From: Elusimicrobiales bacterium
Lineage (GTDB): Bacteria > Elusimicrobiota > Elusimicrobia > Elusimicrobiales > UBA9959
DNA: 34,306 nt
NCBI GenBank assembly: GCA_031082205.1
Contig: JAVHLJ010000026.1
Coordinates: 1-34,306 of the forward strand
Direction of reading: 5' to 3'
Below the pieces are notes generated by a model, which made no database searches, had not been told where the DNA came from, and saw only the letters and a list, made by a program, of their open reading frames with translations. Below are positions 19,568-28,990 of this stretch, piece after piece. The position numbers and the translations under genes were made by a program. Numbering within the stretch: position 1 is the first letter of the stretch; each line of letters opens with the position of its first letter.

Positions 19568-19929
19568 CAGCGCAGCAGGAAATATATGCCGGCCAGCAGG
19601 CGCTCGACCTCTATCGGCTTGCGCAGGATGGAAACGCGGTCCAGCGTGAGGTCCACGTCGAGGTCGCCCTGAGTCCCGGTGACAAAAAGGACCGGCACCG
19701 GGATCTTCAGCAGCTGGCGCACGCTCTGGAAGACCCGCTTGCCGCCGCCGCCTGGCATGTCCCAGTCGAGTATGAGCAGGTCGGGCTTCCAGTTCTGGCA
19801 GGCGCCGGTCCCCATCAGGCCGTCCTCGGCCGTTTTCACCTCGAAGCCGCTGTCCTCCAGGACGGTCTCGTAGAAAGCCCGCAGGTTAGGGTCGTCGTCC
19901 ACGGCCAGTATCTTTTTCTTGTCCGTCAT
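19567..19929 (-). CDS. Single-domain response regulator (CheY-like)
   Basis: This 120-residue protein is one receiver domain with no output domain. The acidic pocket is D11-D12-D13, the phosphoacceptor is D55 in LLILDWDMPG, the conserved Thr is in FVTGTQG, and the conserved Lys is in ILRKPIEV, so phosphorylation competence is intact. No cognate kinase lies beside it. The only histidine kinase in the window, at 30524-32803, is distant. It starts 21 bases after asnB and is coupled to trmL. It could act by protein-protein contact on another member of the operon or on a motility or secretion partner elsewhere, which is speculative. Confidence 0.92.
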   Translation of the reverse strand: MTDKKKILAVDDDPNLRAFYETVLEDSGFEVKTAEDGLMGTGACQNWKPDLLILDWDMPGGGGKRVFQSVRQLLKIPVPVLFVTGTQGDLDVDLTLDRVSILRKPIEVERLLAGIYFLLR

Positions 19930-19950
19930 TCTTTCGCCCGCTTCTCCCGC

Positions 19951-21870
19951 TCAGCCCACCCGGAAACCGTCGGCGAACTCGCCATGCCAAAGTTCCAGCA
20001 TCAGCAGCGCCCAGAGGCGGTAGCCGTTGTCGCGCCGGCCGGTCTGGTGCTCGTCCCATAGCCGGCGCAGCTCCGCTTCCTTGAAATAACCGCGCCCCAG
20101 CGCCTTGCCGGAGAGGCAGCGTTCCTCCCAGAGGCCCTTCAGCCCCCCGCGGAACCACTGGCCCAGCGGTATGCCGAAGCCCATCTTGCCGCGGCCGTAT
20201 ATCTCCGGCGGCAGCATGTCGCGGAACGATTCTCGCAGTATCCACTTGGTGCCGCGCACGCCCTTTATCTTCAGCCCGCCCGACAGGCGGAAGGCCAGCT
20301 CGACGACCTTGTGGTCGAGGAAAGGCGAACGCGCCTCCAGCGAATTCGCCATGGACGCTATGTCCATCTTGGTCATCAGGCATTCGGGCAGGTAGGAATG
20401 GTAGTCGGCGTAAAGCAGGCGGTTGACCATGTCCTCGCCCTCCGTGCCCTCGAAAAGGGCGGCCAGGTACCGGGAGGCGTGGTCGTAGCCGTGGCCGCAG
20501 AGGTTCCGGAAACCGTCCGAAACTATGCCGGCCTTCTCGTCGGGCTTGAAGAAGGCGACCGTGGACATGTATATCGACGGCAGGGTTCCGCCCAGCGTCG
20601 CCCGCAGGAACTTGCGCGCGCGCCAGATGGTGTTGTACGGCGCCGAGCCGCCCCGGTCCGGCAGCAGCTCGGCCAGCGCGAGCCCCGCTTTCTTGACGGG
20701 GCCGGGCAGGCGGCTGAAGGGCCAGGCGGCCTTCATCGCGGAGTAGCGCATGTAGCCGCCGAAGGCCTCGTCGCCGCCGTCGCCGTTGAGCGCTACGGTC
20801 ACCGACCTGCGCGTCTCGCGGGAGACGAAATAAGAGGGGAGGGCGCTGGAGTCGGCGTAAGGCTCGCCGTAATGGCGCACCAGCGTGGGCAGGACCGAGG
20901 CCATGTCGGCCTCCACTATGAACTCGTTATGGTCGGTGCCGTACATCTTCGCCACCCGCCTGGCGTAATCGAGCTCGGAGAAGGCTTCCTCCTTGAACCC
21001 GATGGCGAAGGTCTTGACCGGCTTTTCCGAAGCGCGGGCCATGAGGGCGACCACGACCGAGGAGTCTATGCCGCCGGACAGGAAGGCGCCCAGCGGCACC
21101 TCGGAGATCAGCCGCAGGCGCGTGGCCTCGGCCAGCTCGGAGCGCACCATGTCCTTTATCTCGCCGAGGGGCAGGTGATCGAGCTTCTCCTTTCCAAGGG
21201 GAAGGTCCCAGTACCTGGAGATCTCCGCTTTCCCGTCCTGCAGCACCATTACCGAGGCGGGCTCCAGCTTGCGCGCGGCCCTGTAGATCGTCATCGGGCT
21301 CGGGATATACTGCAGCGTCAGGAAGGCGTCGACCGCCACCGGATCGACCTCTCGCGAGACGCCGGGGGCGGCGGCCAGCGGGGCCAGTTCCGAGGCGAAG
21401 GCGATGAAATCGCGGCCGAGCGCGTAGAAAAGGGGCTTTTTGCCCATGCGGTCGCGCGCCAGTACGAGCCTCTTCCTGCGGGCGTCCCATATGGCTATCG
21501 CGAACATCCCGCGCAGGTACTTCGGGAAGTCCGCCCCCTTCTCCTCGTAGAGGTGTATTATCGTCTCGGTGTCGGAGCGGGTGCGGAACTTATGGCCCTT
21601 GGCCAGCAGGTCCGCGCGCAGCTCCTCGAAATTGTATATCTCGCCGTTGAACACTATCCACGCCGAGCCGTCCTCGTTGGAGATGGGCTGATGGCCCGTC
21701 GAGATGTCTATGATGGAGAGCCGGCGCATCGCCAGCCCGATATTATCCTGGGAGAAATAGCCCTCGTCGTCCGGGCCGCGGTGCACGAGCCCGTCGTTCA
21801 TGGCCTTGAGCTCCGCCCGCGTCACCGGCTCCGGGGAGCCGAAATTATACCTGCCGCATATTCCGCACAT
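19951..21870 (-). CDS. asnB: Asparagine synthetase (glutamine-hydrolysing)
   Basis: This 639-residue protein starts with the class II glutaminase domain, whose catalytic nucleophile is C2 (MCGICGRYNF), with RGPDDEG and the NGEIYNF stretch. It continues into the synthetase domain with the PP-loop SGGIDSSVV. It makes Asn from Asp, ATP and glutamine nitrogen, or in glycan clusters may amidate a sugar acid or related acid. The cluster setting between a GT4 gene and a response regulator favours a role in surface-polymer modification, but biosynthetic Asn production cannot be excluded. AAGGAAAA precedes the ATG, and only 13 bases separate it from the upstream gene. Confidence 0.94.
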   Translation of the reverse strand: MCGICGRYNFGSPEPVTRAELKAMNDGLVHRGPDDEGYFSQDNIGLAMRRLSIIDISTGHQPISNEDGSAWIVFNGEIYNFEELRADLLAKGHKFRTRSDTETIIHLYEEKGADFPKYLRGMFAIAIWDARRKRLVLARDRMGKKPLFYALGRDFIAFASELAPLAAAPGVSREVDPVAVDAFLTLQYIPSPMTIYRAARKLEPASVMVLQDGKAEISRYWDLPLGKEKLDHLPLGEIKDMVRSELAEATRLRLISEVPLGAFLSGGIDSSVVVALMARASEKPVKTFAIGFKEEAFSELDYARRVAKMYGTDHNEFIVEADMASVLPTLVRHYGEPYADSSALPSYFVSRETRRSVTVALNGDGGDEAFGGYMRYSAMKAAWPFSRLPGPVKKAGLALAELLPDRGGSAPYNTIWRARKFLRATLGGTLPSIYMSTVAFFKPDEKAGIVSDGFRNLCGHGYDHASRYLAALFEGTEGEDMVNRLLYADYHSYLPECLMTKMDIASMANSLEARSPFLDHKVVELAFRLSGGLKIKGVRGTKWILRESFRDMLPPEIYGRGKMGFGIPLGQWFRGGLKGLWEERCLSGKALGRGYFKEAELRRLWDEHQTGRRDNGYRLWALLMLELWHGEFADGFRVG

Positions 21871-21883
21871 CTTCGTTTTCCTT

Positions 21884-23074
21884 TCAGTCCCCGGGGCCCG
21901 CGCCGGCGTAGATATCCAGCAGGTCGTCGGTGACCCGCGCCATCGAGTAGCGCGACACGGCGACCTCCCTCGACCTCTCCCCCATCCTGACCGACAGCGA
22001 AGGCTCTGCGATGAACCTCATTATATGGGCCTTTAGTTCGCCGCGGTTCAGCGGGTCGAAAAGGAAGCCGTTCTCCCCTTCCGCCACGGCTTCGCGCGCG
22101 CCGCCCACGCGGCTGGCCAGCACCGCGAGGCCGCAGGACATGGCCTCGAGCATGGAATTGGACAACCCCTCGGCTATGGAAGGCAGTATGAAGACGTCCG
22201 CGGCCCTGTAATACGGGCGCAGGTCCTCCTTCATCCCGGCCAGAGAGACGCTGTCCGCGAGACCCAGCGCGTCAACCGTCTTCCGCACGGCGGCCGCCTC
22301 GCCGCCGGTACCCACTACAACCAGACGGGCCTCGGCGGCTGCCCCCTTCTCCGAGACGATACCGGCCCACAGCTCGACCAGCTCCCTCACCCTCTTCTTG
22401 GGGTCCAGCCTGCCGACGAAAAGGAAGACGCGGGAATTGCCCAGCCCGAGGGCGGCCTTGGCGTTGAGCTTCTCCTGGTAGAGGGGCGGGGAATAGCGGC
22501 TGGTGTCCACGCCGTTGCGGAACGGTATGAGGCGGAGGCCCCCGAAGCCCGGCTGCTCGCGGAGCCAGTCCAGGACCTCGGTGTTGAGGACCATCAGGCT
22601 GGGATTGGCCTTCTTGAAGAAGGCCAGCTTCAGGCGGCCCGGCAGCGTGGCGCGCGAGAGGGTTATCTCGTTCTGCGCCTTGCCATCGGCCAGCTTGACG
22701 AAGGTGCGGCTCCCGGTGAAGCGGGAGGCCAGCAGGGCGGCCACGGCGTGGGAGGAGGCCAGGTGGACGTGCACCACTTCGTAGCCCCCCTTGCGCCGCA
22801 TGAGGTGAAAAAAGGCCCCGGCCATGAAAAGGAAGGTCCGCATGTACCCCGGGCCGGGGCATCTCAGCCGCAGGACCCTGACGCCGTCCACCGTCTCCTC
22901 CGCCGGCGTGCCCGGCAGGCGCATGGTCAGCACCGTGACCGCGACGCCCCTGGCGGCCAGCGAGCGGGAGAGTTCCAGCGCCTGCCTCTCCGCCCCTCCC
23001 ACGGCGGGGAAAAAGCTCTGTATCAGCATCGCCACGGAGCGCGGCGCCCCGGTTTTCACGCGTTCATTTCCCAT
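21884..23074 (-). CDS. Glycosyltransferase family 4 protein
   Basis: This 396-residue GT-B enzyme has the N-terminal donor/acceptor loop QSFFPAVGGAERQALELSRSLAARG (about 19-43), then FVGRLDPKKRVRELVELW (about 218-235) and the C-terminal donor-binding stretch ILPSIAEGLSNSMLEAMSCGLAVLASRVGGAREAV with the E-x7-E spacing. The specific sugar is unknown. Its start overlaps the flippase-like gene by 11 bases, and asnB follows at 13 bases, so the three are one transcript. It is only distantly similar to the other GT4 enzyme at 16205-17320. Confidence 0.92.
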   Translation of the reverse strand: MGNERVKTGAPRSVAMLIQSFFPAVGGAERQALELSRSLAARGVAVTVLTMRLPGTPAEETVDGVRVLRLRCPGPGYMRTFLFMAGAFFHLMRRKGGYEVVHVHLASSHAVAALLASRFTGSRTFVKLADGKAQNEITLSRATLPGRLKLAFFKKANPSLMVLNTEVLDWLREQPGFGGLRLIPFRNGVDTSRYSPPLYQEKLNAKAALGLGNSRVFLFVGRLDPKKRVRELVELWAGIVSEKGAAAEARLVVVGTGGEAAAVRKTVDALGLADSVSLAGMKEDLRPYYRAADVFILPSIAEGLSNSMLEAMSCGLAVLASRVGGAREAVAEGENGFLFDPLNRGELKAHIMRFIAEPSLSVRMGERSREVAVSRYSMARVTDDLLDIYAGAGPGD

Positions 23075-24050
23075 GGCGTCCGGAAAAATCCCTCCACACC
23101 TGCCCCAGCGACTGTCCCATCCAGTAAAGGAAGAGGAGCCCGGTGACGGTCTGCACGGCGTATACGCTCACGTGCATCCAGCCGGCCATAGCGACCCCCA
23201 CGTTCATGTCCAGGCCCCAGCCGGACATGACGCGCGCCAGCGCGTATTCCATGTTCCCGAAATAGCCCGGCACGCCGGGCACGGAGACCGCGGCCGCGCT
23301 GGTGAAGAGAAGCGTGACTCCGCGGGTGAAGGTCAGCATGCCCCCGATGCCGAAGGCCAGGGCCGCCAGGTACATGCTCAGCACGCTCAGCGACCACTGC
23401 AGGACGCCCAGCAGCAGCACGATGATCGCGGTCCTGGGCCTGTGAAGCGCCTTCGCCCCCTGCGCGGCCTGGCGAAAAGCTTTTTCCAGGACGGGCAGGC
23501 GGCGGAAGAGCCTGCGCAGGGGGCGGCTTTCCGCCGCCTCCTCCGCGAAGATCAGCGCGCCGGCGGCGGCCGCCACCACGCCCAGCCCGGCCCAGAAGAA
23601 ATGGGCGTACTGGGCGACCGTCTCTCCCATGCCGCCCAGGGCCGCGCCCGCCAGGAAAAAAGCGACGATGACCAGGAGGTCCAGCACCCTTTCGACCACG
23701 ATGGTCGAGAGCACGGTCAGCACCGGTATGCGGAAGAGATTGGCCGCGAAAGCGGCGCGGGCGAACTCTCCCAGCCGGAACGGCAGGACGTTGTTCAGGG
23801 CGAGGCCCACGGATTGAAGGCGGAAGCAGTCGTAGAAGCCGGCGGGGAACAGCGGGGCCAGCAGCAACTTCCATTTCAGCCCCCGTATCAGGAGGTCGGC
23901 CGCGACAAGGGCGGCCAGGGGAAAGAACCAGCGCCAGTCCGCGGAAGCGACGCTGCGCAGGAATATGTCCCTGTCCACGTTCCTGAAAGCCAGGTAGAGG
24001 AAACCCAGCGACACCGCGGCGCCCAAAGTGATGGATATGCGTTTTTTCAT
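23064..24050 (-). CDS. Lysylphosphatidylglycerol synthase TM-region/UPF0104-type flippase-like protein
   Basis: This 328-residue integral membrane protein has about eight helices. The signature stretch LQSVGLALNNVLPFRLGEFARAAFAANL (about 78-105) and STIVVERVLDLLVIVAFF (about 114-131) are typical of the lysylphosphatidylglycerol synthetase TM/UPF0104 family (TIGR00374-like). There is no aminoacyl-transferase domain. Members next to glycosyltransferases are often taken as lipid-linked glycan flippases or accessory proteins. It is the first gene of the operon, directly behind a TATAAT at 24080-24075. Confidence 0.9.
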   Translation of the reverse strand: MKKRISITLGAAVSLGFLYLAFRNVDRDIFLRSVASADWRWFFPLAALVAADLLIRGLKWKLLLAPLFPAGFYDCFRLQSVGLALNNVLPFRLGEFARAAFAANLFRIPVLTVLSTIVVERVLDLLVIVAFFLAGAALGGMGETVAQYAHFFWAGLGVVAAAAGALIFAEEAAESRPLRRLFRRLPVLEKAFRQAAQGAKALHRPRTAIIVLLLGVLQWSLSVLSMYLAALAFGIGGMLTFTRGVTLLFTSAAAVSVPGVPGYFGNMEYALARVMSGWGLDMNVGVAMAGWMHVSVYAVQTVTGLLFLYWMGQSLGQVWRDFSGRHGK

Positions 24051-24074
24051 TTCCCGCCCGACCCGGGCACGTCT

Positions 24075-24080
24075 ATTATA
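24075..24080 (-). promoter_or_regulatory. -10 box of the flippase/GT4/asnB/RR/trmL operon
   Basis: TATAAT on the minus strand sits in an AT-rich stretch 24 bases before the ATG at 24050, with GGGAA just ahead of that ATG as a weak SD. No -35 consensus is visible. Confidence 0.5.
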
Positions 24081-24119
24081 TATAAAGAAAATATGCTCCC
24101 CTAGGTCCTACTCCGGCCT

Positions 24120-24136
24120 GGGCCTTAAAACGGCCC
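24120..24136. repeat. GGGCC-TTAAAAC-GGCCC palindrome upstream of C11 peptidase copy 2
   Basis: GGGCC (24120-24124) and GGCCC (24132-24136) flank TTAAAAC. The palindrome lies about 61-77 bases upstream of the predicted start site of the second C11 gene, the same position as the 5257-5278 palindrome relative to the first C11 gene. Confidence 0.5.
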
Positions 24137-24184
24137 GTTTTTGGGTCCTGCGCCTCTTAAGAAAGTCCGTCTTTAACGCTAAAC

Positions 24185-24190
24185 TATACT
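24185..24190 (+). promoter_or_regulatory. -10 box of C11 peptidase copy 2
   Basis: TATACT is followed by a leader of about 22 bases that holds AGGAGG (24203-24208), 10 bases before the ATG at 24219. No convincing -35 is visible. Confidence 0.5.
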
Positions 24191-24218
24191 CATCAAACCA
24201 GCAGGAGGCAGTTTAAAG

Positions 24219-25628
24219 ATGAACCTCAAAGCCCTTTCCCTTATACCCGCCGCCCTTCTCATGTGCGGCTCTTTCGGTCTCAACGCTCAGGAGTTCGACC
24301 TGGACTCCCTCACCCTCTCCGGGGTCCCGGCCATAGAAGTGCCCGCGGCCCTGGAGGACGCCTCCCGCGCCAAGCCGGGCCCGCTCGCCCAGAAAGAGTG
24401 GACCGTCCTGGTCTTCATGAACGCCAAGAACGACCTCAGCGAGAGCAGCCTGCTGGGCCTGGTCGGCAAGTGGGCCGAGCGCGACATCAAGGAGATGAAG
24501 CAGGTCGGCACCACCGACAAGGTCAACATAGTGGTCGAGCACGGCAAGGCGGGCGAGGGCTCGCGCCGGCTGCTCATCAACAAGAAGGGCGGCATCTTCT
24601 CCAGCGGCGAGACCAAATACTCCGAGGACAAGAACGCCGACATGGGCGACTACCGCCGCGTCATAGACTTCGTGAAATGGGGCAAGCAGACCTTCCCCGC
24701 CAGGAAATACATGCTGGTGCTCTGGAACCACGGCCTCGGCTGGATAGACCCCAACCTGCAGCAGCACGCCGCCGGCACCGGGACCAATAACAAGGGCATA
24801 CTCTTCGACGACGACACCAAGAACTACGTCCGCACCCACCAGCTGGGCGAGATCCTGCGCCAGGCCGGCTACGTGGACATACTGATGCAGAACGCCTGCC
24901 TCCAGCAGATGGCCGAAGTTCTCTACGAGATGAAGGACGGCGCGGGCCTCTTCGTCGGCTCCGAGGAGACCATGCTGGCCCAGGGCTTCGACTACGAGAA
25001 GCTGCTCAACTTCATGAACGCCGACGTCAACTTCACCAACGAAAAGTTCAGCGACTTCCTGATGCAGTGGTACCGCGACTTCTACGCCGGCGGCATGAGC
25101 GTAGGCCCGCTGACGATGCCGCTGGATTCCATACCGGCCCAGCTCTCCACCGTCCGCCCCGGCCCGCTCTCCGAGCTGCCGGCGCGGCTCGACGCCTTCA
25201 CGGCGGCGGTGATGGCCAATAACGAGACCGAGGCCGTCCGCAAGGCCGTGGCCGACGTCGTCCGCTTCACCAGCATCGACCCCTCGGACAAGAAGAAGCT
25301 GCTGGCCTACTACGCCGACCTCTACGACTTCGCCGGCATAGTCGGCCGCAACGCCCGCTCCGCGGAGGCCCGCCGGGCCGCCGAGAGCCTGCAGGGCTTC
25401 ATCAAGAACAGCCTGGTCATGCGCAATGTCGGCATCAACGCCGACGCCGAGAACGGCTACGCCTACTCGCGGACCGGCGGCATCGCCATCAACATGACGC
25501 TCAAGGCGAAGAACGTCCCGCCGCAGCTGGCGGACATCCACGAGACGGACTACTCCACCCTGTCGCTGTCGCGCGACTCGCAGTGGGACGAGTTCCTCTC
25601 CTGGGCCGACTCGGTCTGGCGCAACTGA
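24219..25628 (+). CDS. Secreted clostripain-family (C11) cysteine peptidase, copy 2
   Basis: This 469-residue protein has a signal peptide (MNLKALSLIPAALLMCGSFGLNAQ). The C11 domain begins at KEWTVLVFMNAKNDLSE (about 59-75). Catalytic H171 lies in LWNHGLGW and catalytic C227 in MQNACLQQM. Copy 1 has Asp before the Ala-Cys (TDAC), whereas this copy has Asn (QNAC), so the S1 or oxyanion surroundings differ slightly. The C-terminal end LSRDSQWDEFLSWADSVWRN parallels the end of copy 1. The gene is monocistronic, with its own TATACT, a strong AGGAGG and a strong terminator. It probably acts outside the cell or in the periplasm. Substrates are unknown. Confidence 0.92.
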   Translation: MNLKALSLIPAALLMCGSFGLNAQEFDLDSLTLSGVPAIEVPAALEDASRAKPGPLAQKEWTVLVFMNAKNDLSESSLLGLVGKWAERDIKEMKQVGTTDKVNIVVEHGKAGEGSRRLLINKKGGIFSSGETKYSEDKNADMGDYRRVIDFVKWGKQTFPARKYMLVLWNHGLGWIDPNLQQHAAGTGTNNKGILFDDDTKNYVRTHQLGEILRQAGYVDILMQNACLQQMAEVLYEMKDGAGLFVGSEETMLAQGFDYEKLLNFMNADVNFTNEKFSDFLMQWYRDFYAGGMSVGPLTMPLDSIPAQLSTVRPGPLSELPARLDAFTAAVMANNETEAVRKAVADVVRFTSIDPSDKKKLLAYYADLYDFAGIVGRNARSAEARRAAESLQGFIKNSLVMRNVGINADAENGYAYSRTGGIAINMTLKAKNVPPQLADIHETDYSTLSLSRDSQWDEFLSWADSVWRN

Positions 25629-25651
25629 AGTCCGCTTAACCGAACTACCCG

Positions 25652-25687
25652 AAGCCCCGCCCCCCTCCCGGGCGGGGCTTTTCTTTT
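25652..25687 (+). terminator. Strong intrinsic terminator of C11 peptidase copy 2
   Basis: AAGCCCCGCCC (25652-25662) and GGGCGGGGCTT (25670-25680) form a perfect 11-bp stem with a 7-base loop, followed by TTCTTTT. Confidence 0.9.
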
Positions 25688-25697
25688 CCCCGGCGGC

Positions 25698-25726
25698 TTG
25701 ACCCCGCGGCGCGCTTTTGATAGCAT
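25698..25726 (+). promoter_or_regulatory. Promoter of the TetR operon
   Basis: TTGACC (25698-25703) and TAGCAT (25721-25726) are 17 bases apart, and the -10 is preceded by TTTGA (extended -10). The start site falls near 25733, inside the palindromic operator that follows. Confidence 0.65.
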
Positions 25727-25754
25727 ATATATGAACGAACGCTCGTTCATATAT
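25727..25754. promoter_or_regulatory. TetR-type operator overlapping the start codon
   Basis: Perfect 12-bp arms ATATATGAACGA (25727-25738) and TCGTTCATATAT (25743-25754) surround ACGC. The GAACG-CGTTC core is typical of operators bound by TetR-family dimers. It covers the start site and the A and T of the initiation ATG at 25753, so the regulator probably represses its own operon. Confidence 0.8.
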
Positions 25755-26370
25755 GGCCAAAGCCGCGGTCGAACGGAAAAAAGGCGCTCCCCCCAACCTG
25801 GACAGGATACTGTCGGCGGCCTCGCGCCTCTTCACCACCAAGGGCTTCAACGGCACCTCCACCAGGGATATAGCGGCCGGGGCCGGGGTTTCGCTCGGCA
25901 ATATCTACAATTACTTCTCCACCAAGGAGGAGATCTTCGTCTCCCTGCTGGCCAGGCGCGAGAAAGAGTATTTTGACCCCGGCCAGCCGCTCATAAAGGC
26001 GCTGACCTCCACCGCTTTCCCGGACAATATCGAAAACCTCGGTTTCGCCTCCCGCGAGACCGTGGAGAAGTTCTCGGACTACATACTCCTTATATACGTG
26101 GACGTGGTGGAGTTCGAGGCGCGGCACGTCAACAAGATGTTCGCGCGCATGCGGCAGGGCTACGCCGCCGCCCTCAAGGCCTCTCCGGCCGGCAAGGGCA
26201 GGATCGCCCCGGACATAGACCCCGCGGGCGCGCTCATGATGGTGACCTGGAACTATTTCAACTATTTCATCATGGAGAAGCTCTTCAAGGTGAAAGGGCA
26301 TTACGGCCTGGCCGACGCCGAGGCCGTCAAACTGTTCGCGAGGGTGTTCAAGCGGGGGATACTGGCATGA
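25753..26370 (+). CDS. TetR/AcrR-family transcriptional regulator
   Basis: This 205-residue protein has an N-terminal three-helix DNA-binding domain: ILSAASRLFTTKGFNGTSTRDIAAGAGVSLGNIYNYFSTKEEIFVSLL (about 19-66), the TetR_N pattern. A helical ligand-binding domain follows (about 70-205) with no recognisable ligand class. There is no SD before the ATG, which sits within the operator palindrome, and an in-frame stop just upstream rules out a longer start. Its stop overlaps the CoA-transferase start (ATGA), so it heads a three-gene operon with the CoA-transferase and thiolase. An acyl-CoA or short-chain acid effector is a reasonable inference. Confidence 0.94.
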   Translation: MAKAAVERKKGAPPNLDRILSAASRLFTTKGFNGTSTRDIAAGAGVSLGNIYNYFSTKEEIFVSLLARREKEYFDPGQPLIKALTSTAFPDNIENLGFASRETVEKFSDYILLIYVDVVEFEARHVNKMFARMRQGYAAALKASPAGKGRIAPDIDPAGALMMVTWNYFNYFIMEKLFKVKGHYGLADAEAVKLFARVFKRGILA

Positions 26371-27701
26371 CCACGACCATCGAAAGACCGGCGGCCGGGC
26401 GGAAAGCGGCCTACGCCGAAAAGCTGATAACCGCCGACGAGGCCGCCGCGAAGATAAAGAGCGGCGACGACGTGGTGGTGGCGCAATGCGCCTCCGAGCC
26501 GCAGGGCTGCATGGCGAAGTTCCACACCGCCGCGCCGCGCGTGAAGGACGTGCGGGTGTTCTCGGTCCTTACGCTCAAGCCCTACGATTTCTACATGCGG
26601 CCGGAGATGCGCGGCCACTTCGAGCTGGCCAGCTGGTTCCACGCGCCGGGCTCGCGCCAGGCGCTGGCCGCCGGGGCCGGCACCGTGACCTACGTGCCCA
26701 ACATGCTGCACCGCGCGGCGACGGACCGCCTGCAGGCCCGCAAGCCGGACATCTTCTTCGGCACCTGCACGCCGCCCGACGCCAAGGGCTTCGTCTCGCT
26801 GTCGCTCGGCATCACCTACGAGAAGGACGTCCTCGAGGCCGCCGATACCGTTATACTGGAAGTGAACCGGAACCTGCCGCGCACGTTCGGCGACACCCAT
26901 CTGCACGTCGGCGACGCGGACTGGTTCGTCGAACACGACCAGGAAGTGCCCGCGCTTACCTCGCCCGACCCCGACGGGACGGAGAAGACCATAGGCAATT
27001 ACATCGCCGAGCTGGTGGACGACGGCTCCACCATACAGCTGGGCATAGGCGGCATCCCCAACGCCTGCGCGCTGGCGCTCAAGGGCAAAAAGGACCTGGG
27101 CGTGCACACCGAGATGATGGTGGACTCCATGATGGAGCTCTACGAGGCCGGCGCGGTGACCAACAAGCGCAAGACCCTGCTCAAAGACAAGTTCGTCTGC
27201 GCCTTCGCCATGGGCTCGCGCAGGCTTTACGACTGGCTGCACGACAACCCCGCCGTGGAGTTCCGCCGCGGCAGCTGGGTGAACGACCCGGCCGTCATCC
27301 GGCGCAACTCCCGCATGGTCTCCATCAACACCTGCCTCACCGTGGACCTGACCGGCCAGGTAGCCAGCGAATCCATCGGCCCGGCGCAGTATTCCGGCAC
27401 CGGCGGCCAGACCGACACCGCCGTGGGCGCGAAGGAAGCCTACGACGGCCTGGGCAAGAGCATCATAGCCTGCCGCGCTACCGCCAAAAAAGGCGCCGTA
27501 TCCTGCATAGTCCCCACGCTGGCCGAGGGCACCGCGGTCACGCTGCACCGGGCCAACACCGACCATATCGTCACCGAGTTCGGCATAGCGCGGCTGCGCG
27601 GCCGCACGGTACGCGAAAGGGCCAACGCGCTGATAAACGTCGCCCATCCCGATTTCCGCGCCGAATTAAGGAAGCAGGCGGAGAAACTGGGCTATCTCTG
27701 A
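26367..27701 (+). CDS. Acetyl-CoA hydrolase/4-hydroxybutyrate CoA-transferase family protein
   Basis: This 444-residue family I CoA-transferase has the two-domain layout of butyryl-CoA:acetate and 4-hydroxybutyrate CoA-transferases. IQLGIGGIPNACALAL (about 223-238) is followed by the catalytic Glu E249 in VHTEMMVDSMMEL, whose carboxylate forms the glutamyl-CoA intermediate. The C-terminal half has VASESIGPAQYSGTGGQTDTAVGA, typical of the family. The reaction moves CoA between short-chain acyl groups, usually with acetate. Acceptor and direction are not decided by sequence. It is coupled to the TetR gene and precedes the thiolase gene by 37 bases. Confidence 0.92.
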   Translation: MTTTIERPAAGRKAAYAEKLITADEAAAKIKSGDDVVVAQCASEPQGCMAKFHTAAPRVKDVRVFSVLTLKPYDFYMRPEMRGHFELASWFHAPGSRQALAAGAGTVTYVPNMLHRAATDRLQARKPDIFFGTCTPPDAKGFVSLSLGITYEKDVLEAADTVILEVNRNLPRTFGDTHLHVGDADWFVEHDQEVPALTSPDPDGTEKTIGNYIAELVDDGSTIQLGIGGIPNACALALKGKKDLGVHTEMMVDSMMELYEAGAVTNKRKTLLKDKFVCAFAMGSRRLYDWLHDNPAVEFRRGSWVNDPAVIRRNSRMVSINTCLTVDLTGQVASESIGPAQYSGTGGQTDTAVGAKEAYDGLGKSIIACRATAKKGAVSCIVPTLAEGTAVTLHRANTDHIVTEFGIARLRGRTVRERANALINVAHPDFRAELRKQAEKLGYL

Positions 27702-27738
27702 GTTTCGTATTTCAGTTAATCTAACGGAGGGAAATGAA

Positions 27739-28920
<1,182 letters not shown>

Positions 28921-28941
28921 GCTTAGACCAACGAATAAAAG

Positions 28942-28969
28942 AGCCCCGGGCCGCCCCGGGGCTTTTTTT
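28942..28969. terminator. Terminator between the thiolase and small-peptide genes
   Basis: AGCCCCGGG (28942-28950) and CCCGGGGCT (28955-28963) form a 9-bp stem with loop CCGC, followed by a T-run (28963-28969). Reading leftward, CTTTTATT follows the same stem, so it can also serve the convergent small-peptide gene. Confidence 0.88.
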
Positions 28970-28990
28970 ATATACCGCGACCTGTCCGGC

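Noticed and set aside
20311-21933. 540-codon plus-strand frame over asnB
   Set aside because: Antisense shadow of a protein with an intact glutaminase and PP-loop.
25731-25750. ATG at 25731 as a start for a small upstream ORF before the TetR gene
   Set aside because: It is part of the operator palindrome, lies at or before the predicted transcription start, and has no SD.
24213-25901. 562-codon minus-strand frame over C11 peptidase copy 2
   Set aside because: Antisense shadow. It crosses a strong terminator and the TetR promoter and has no domain.
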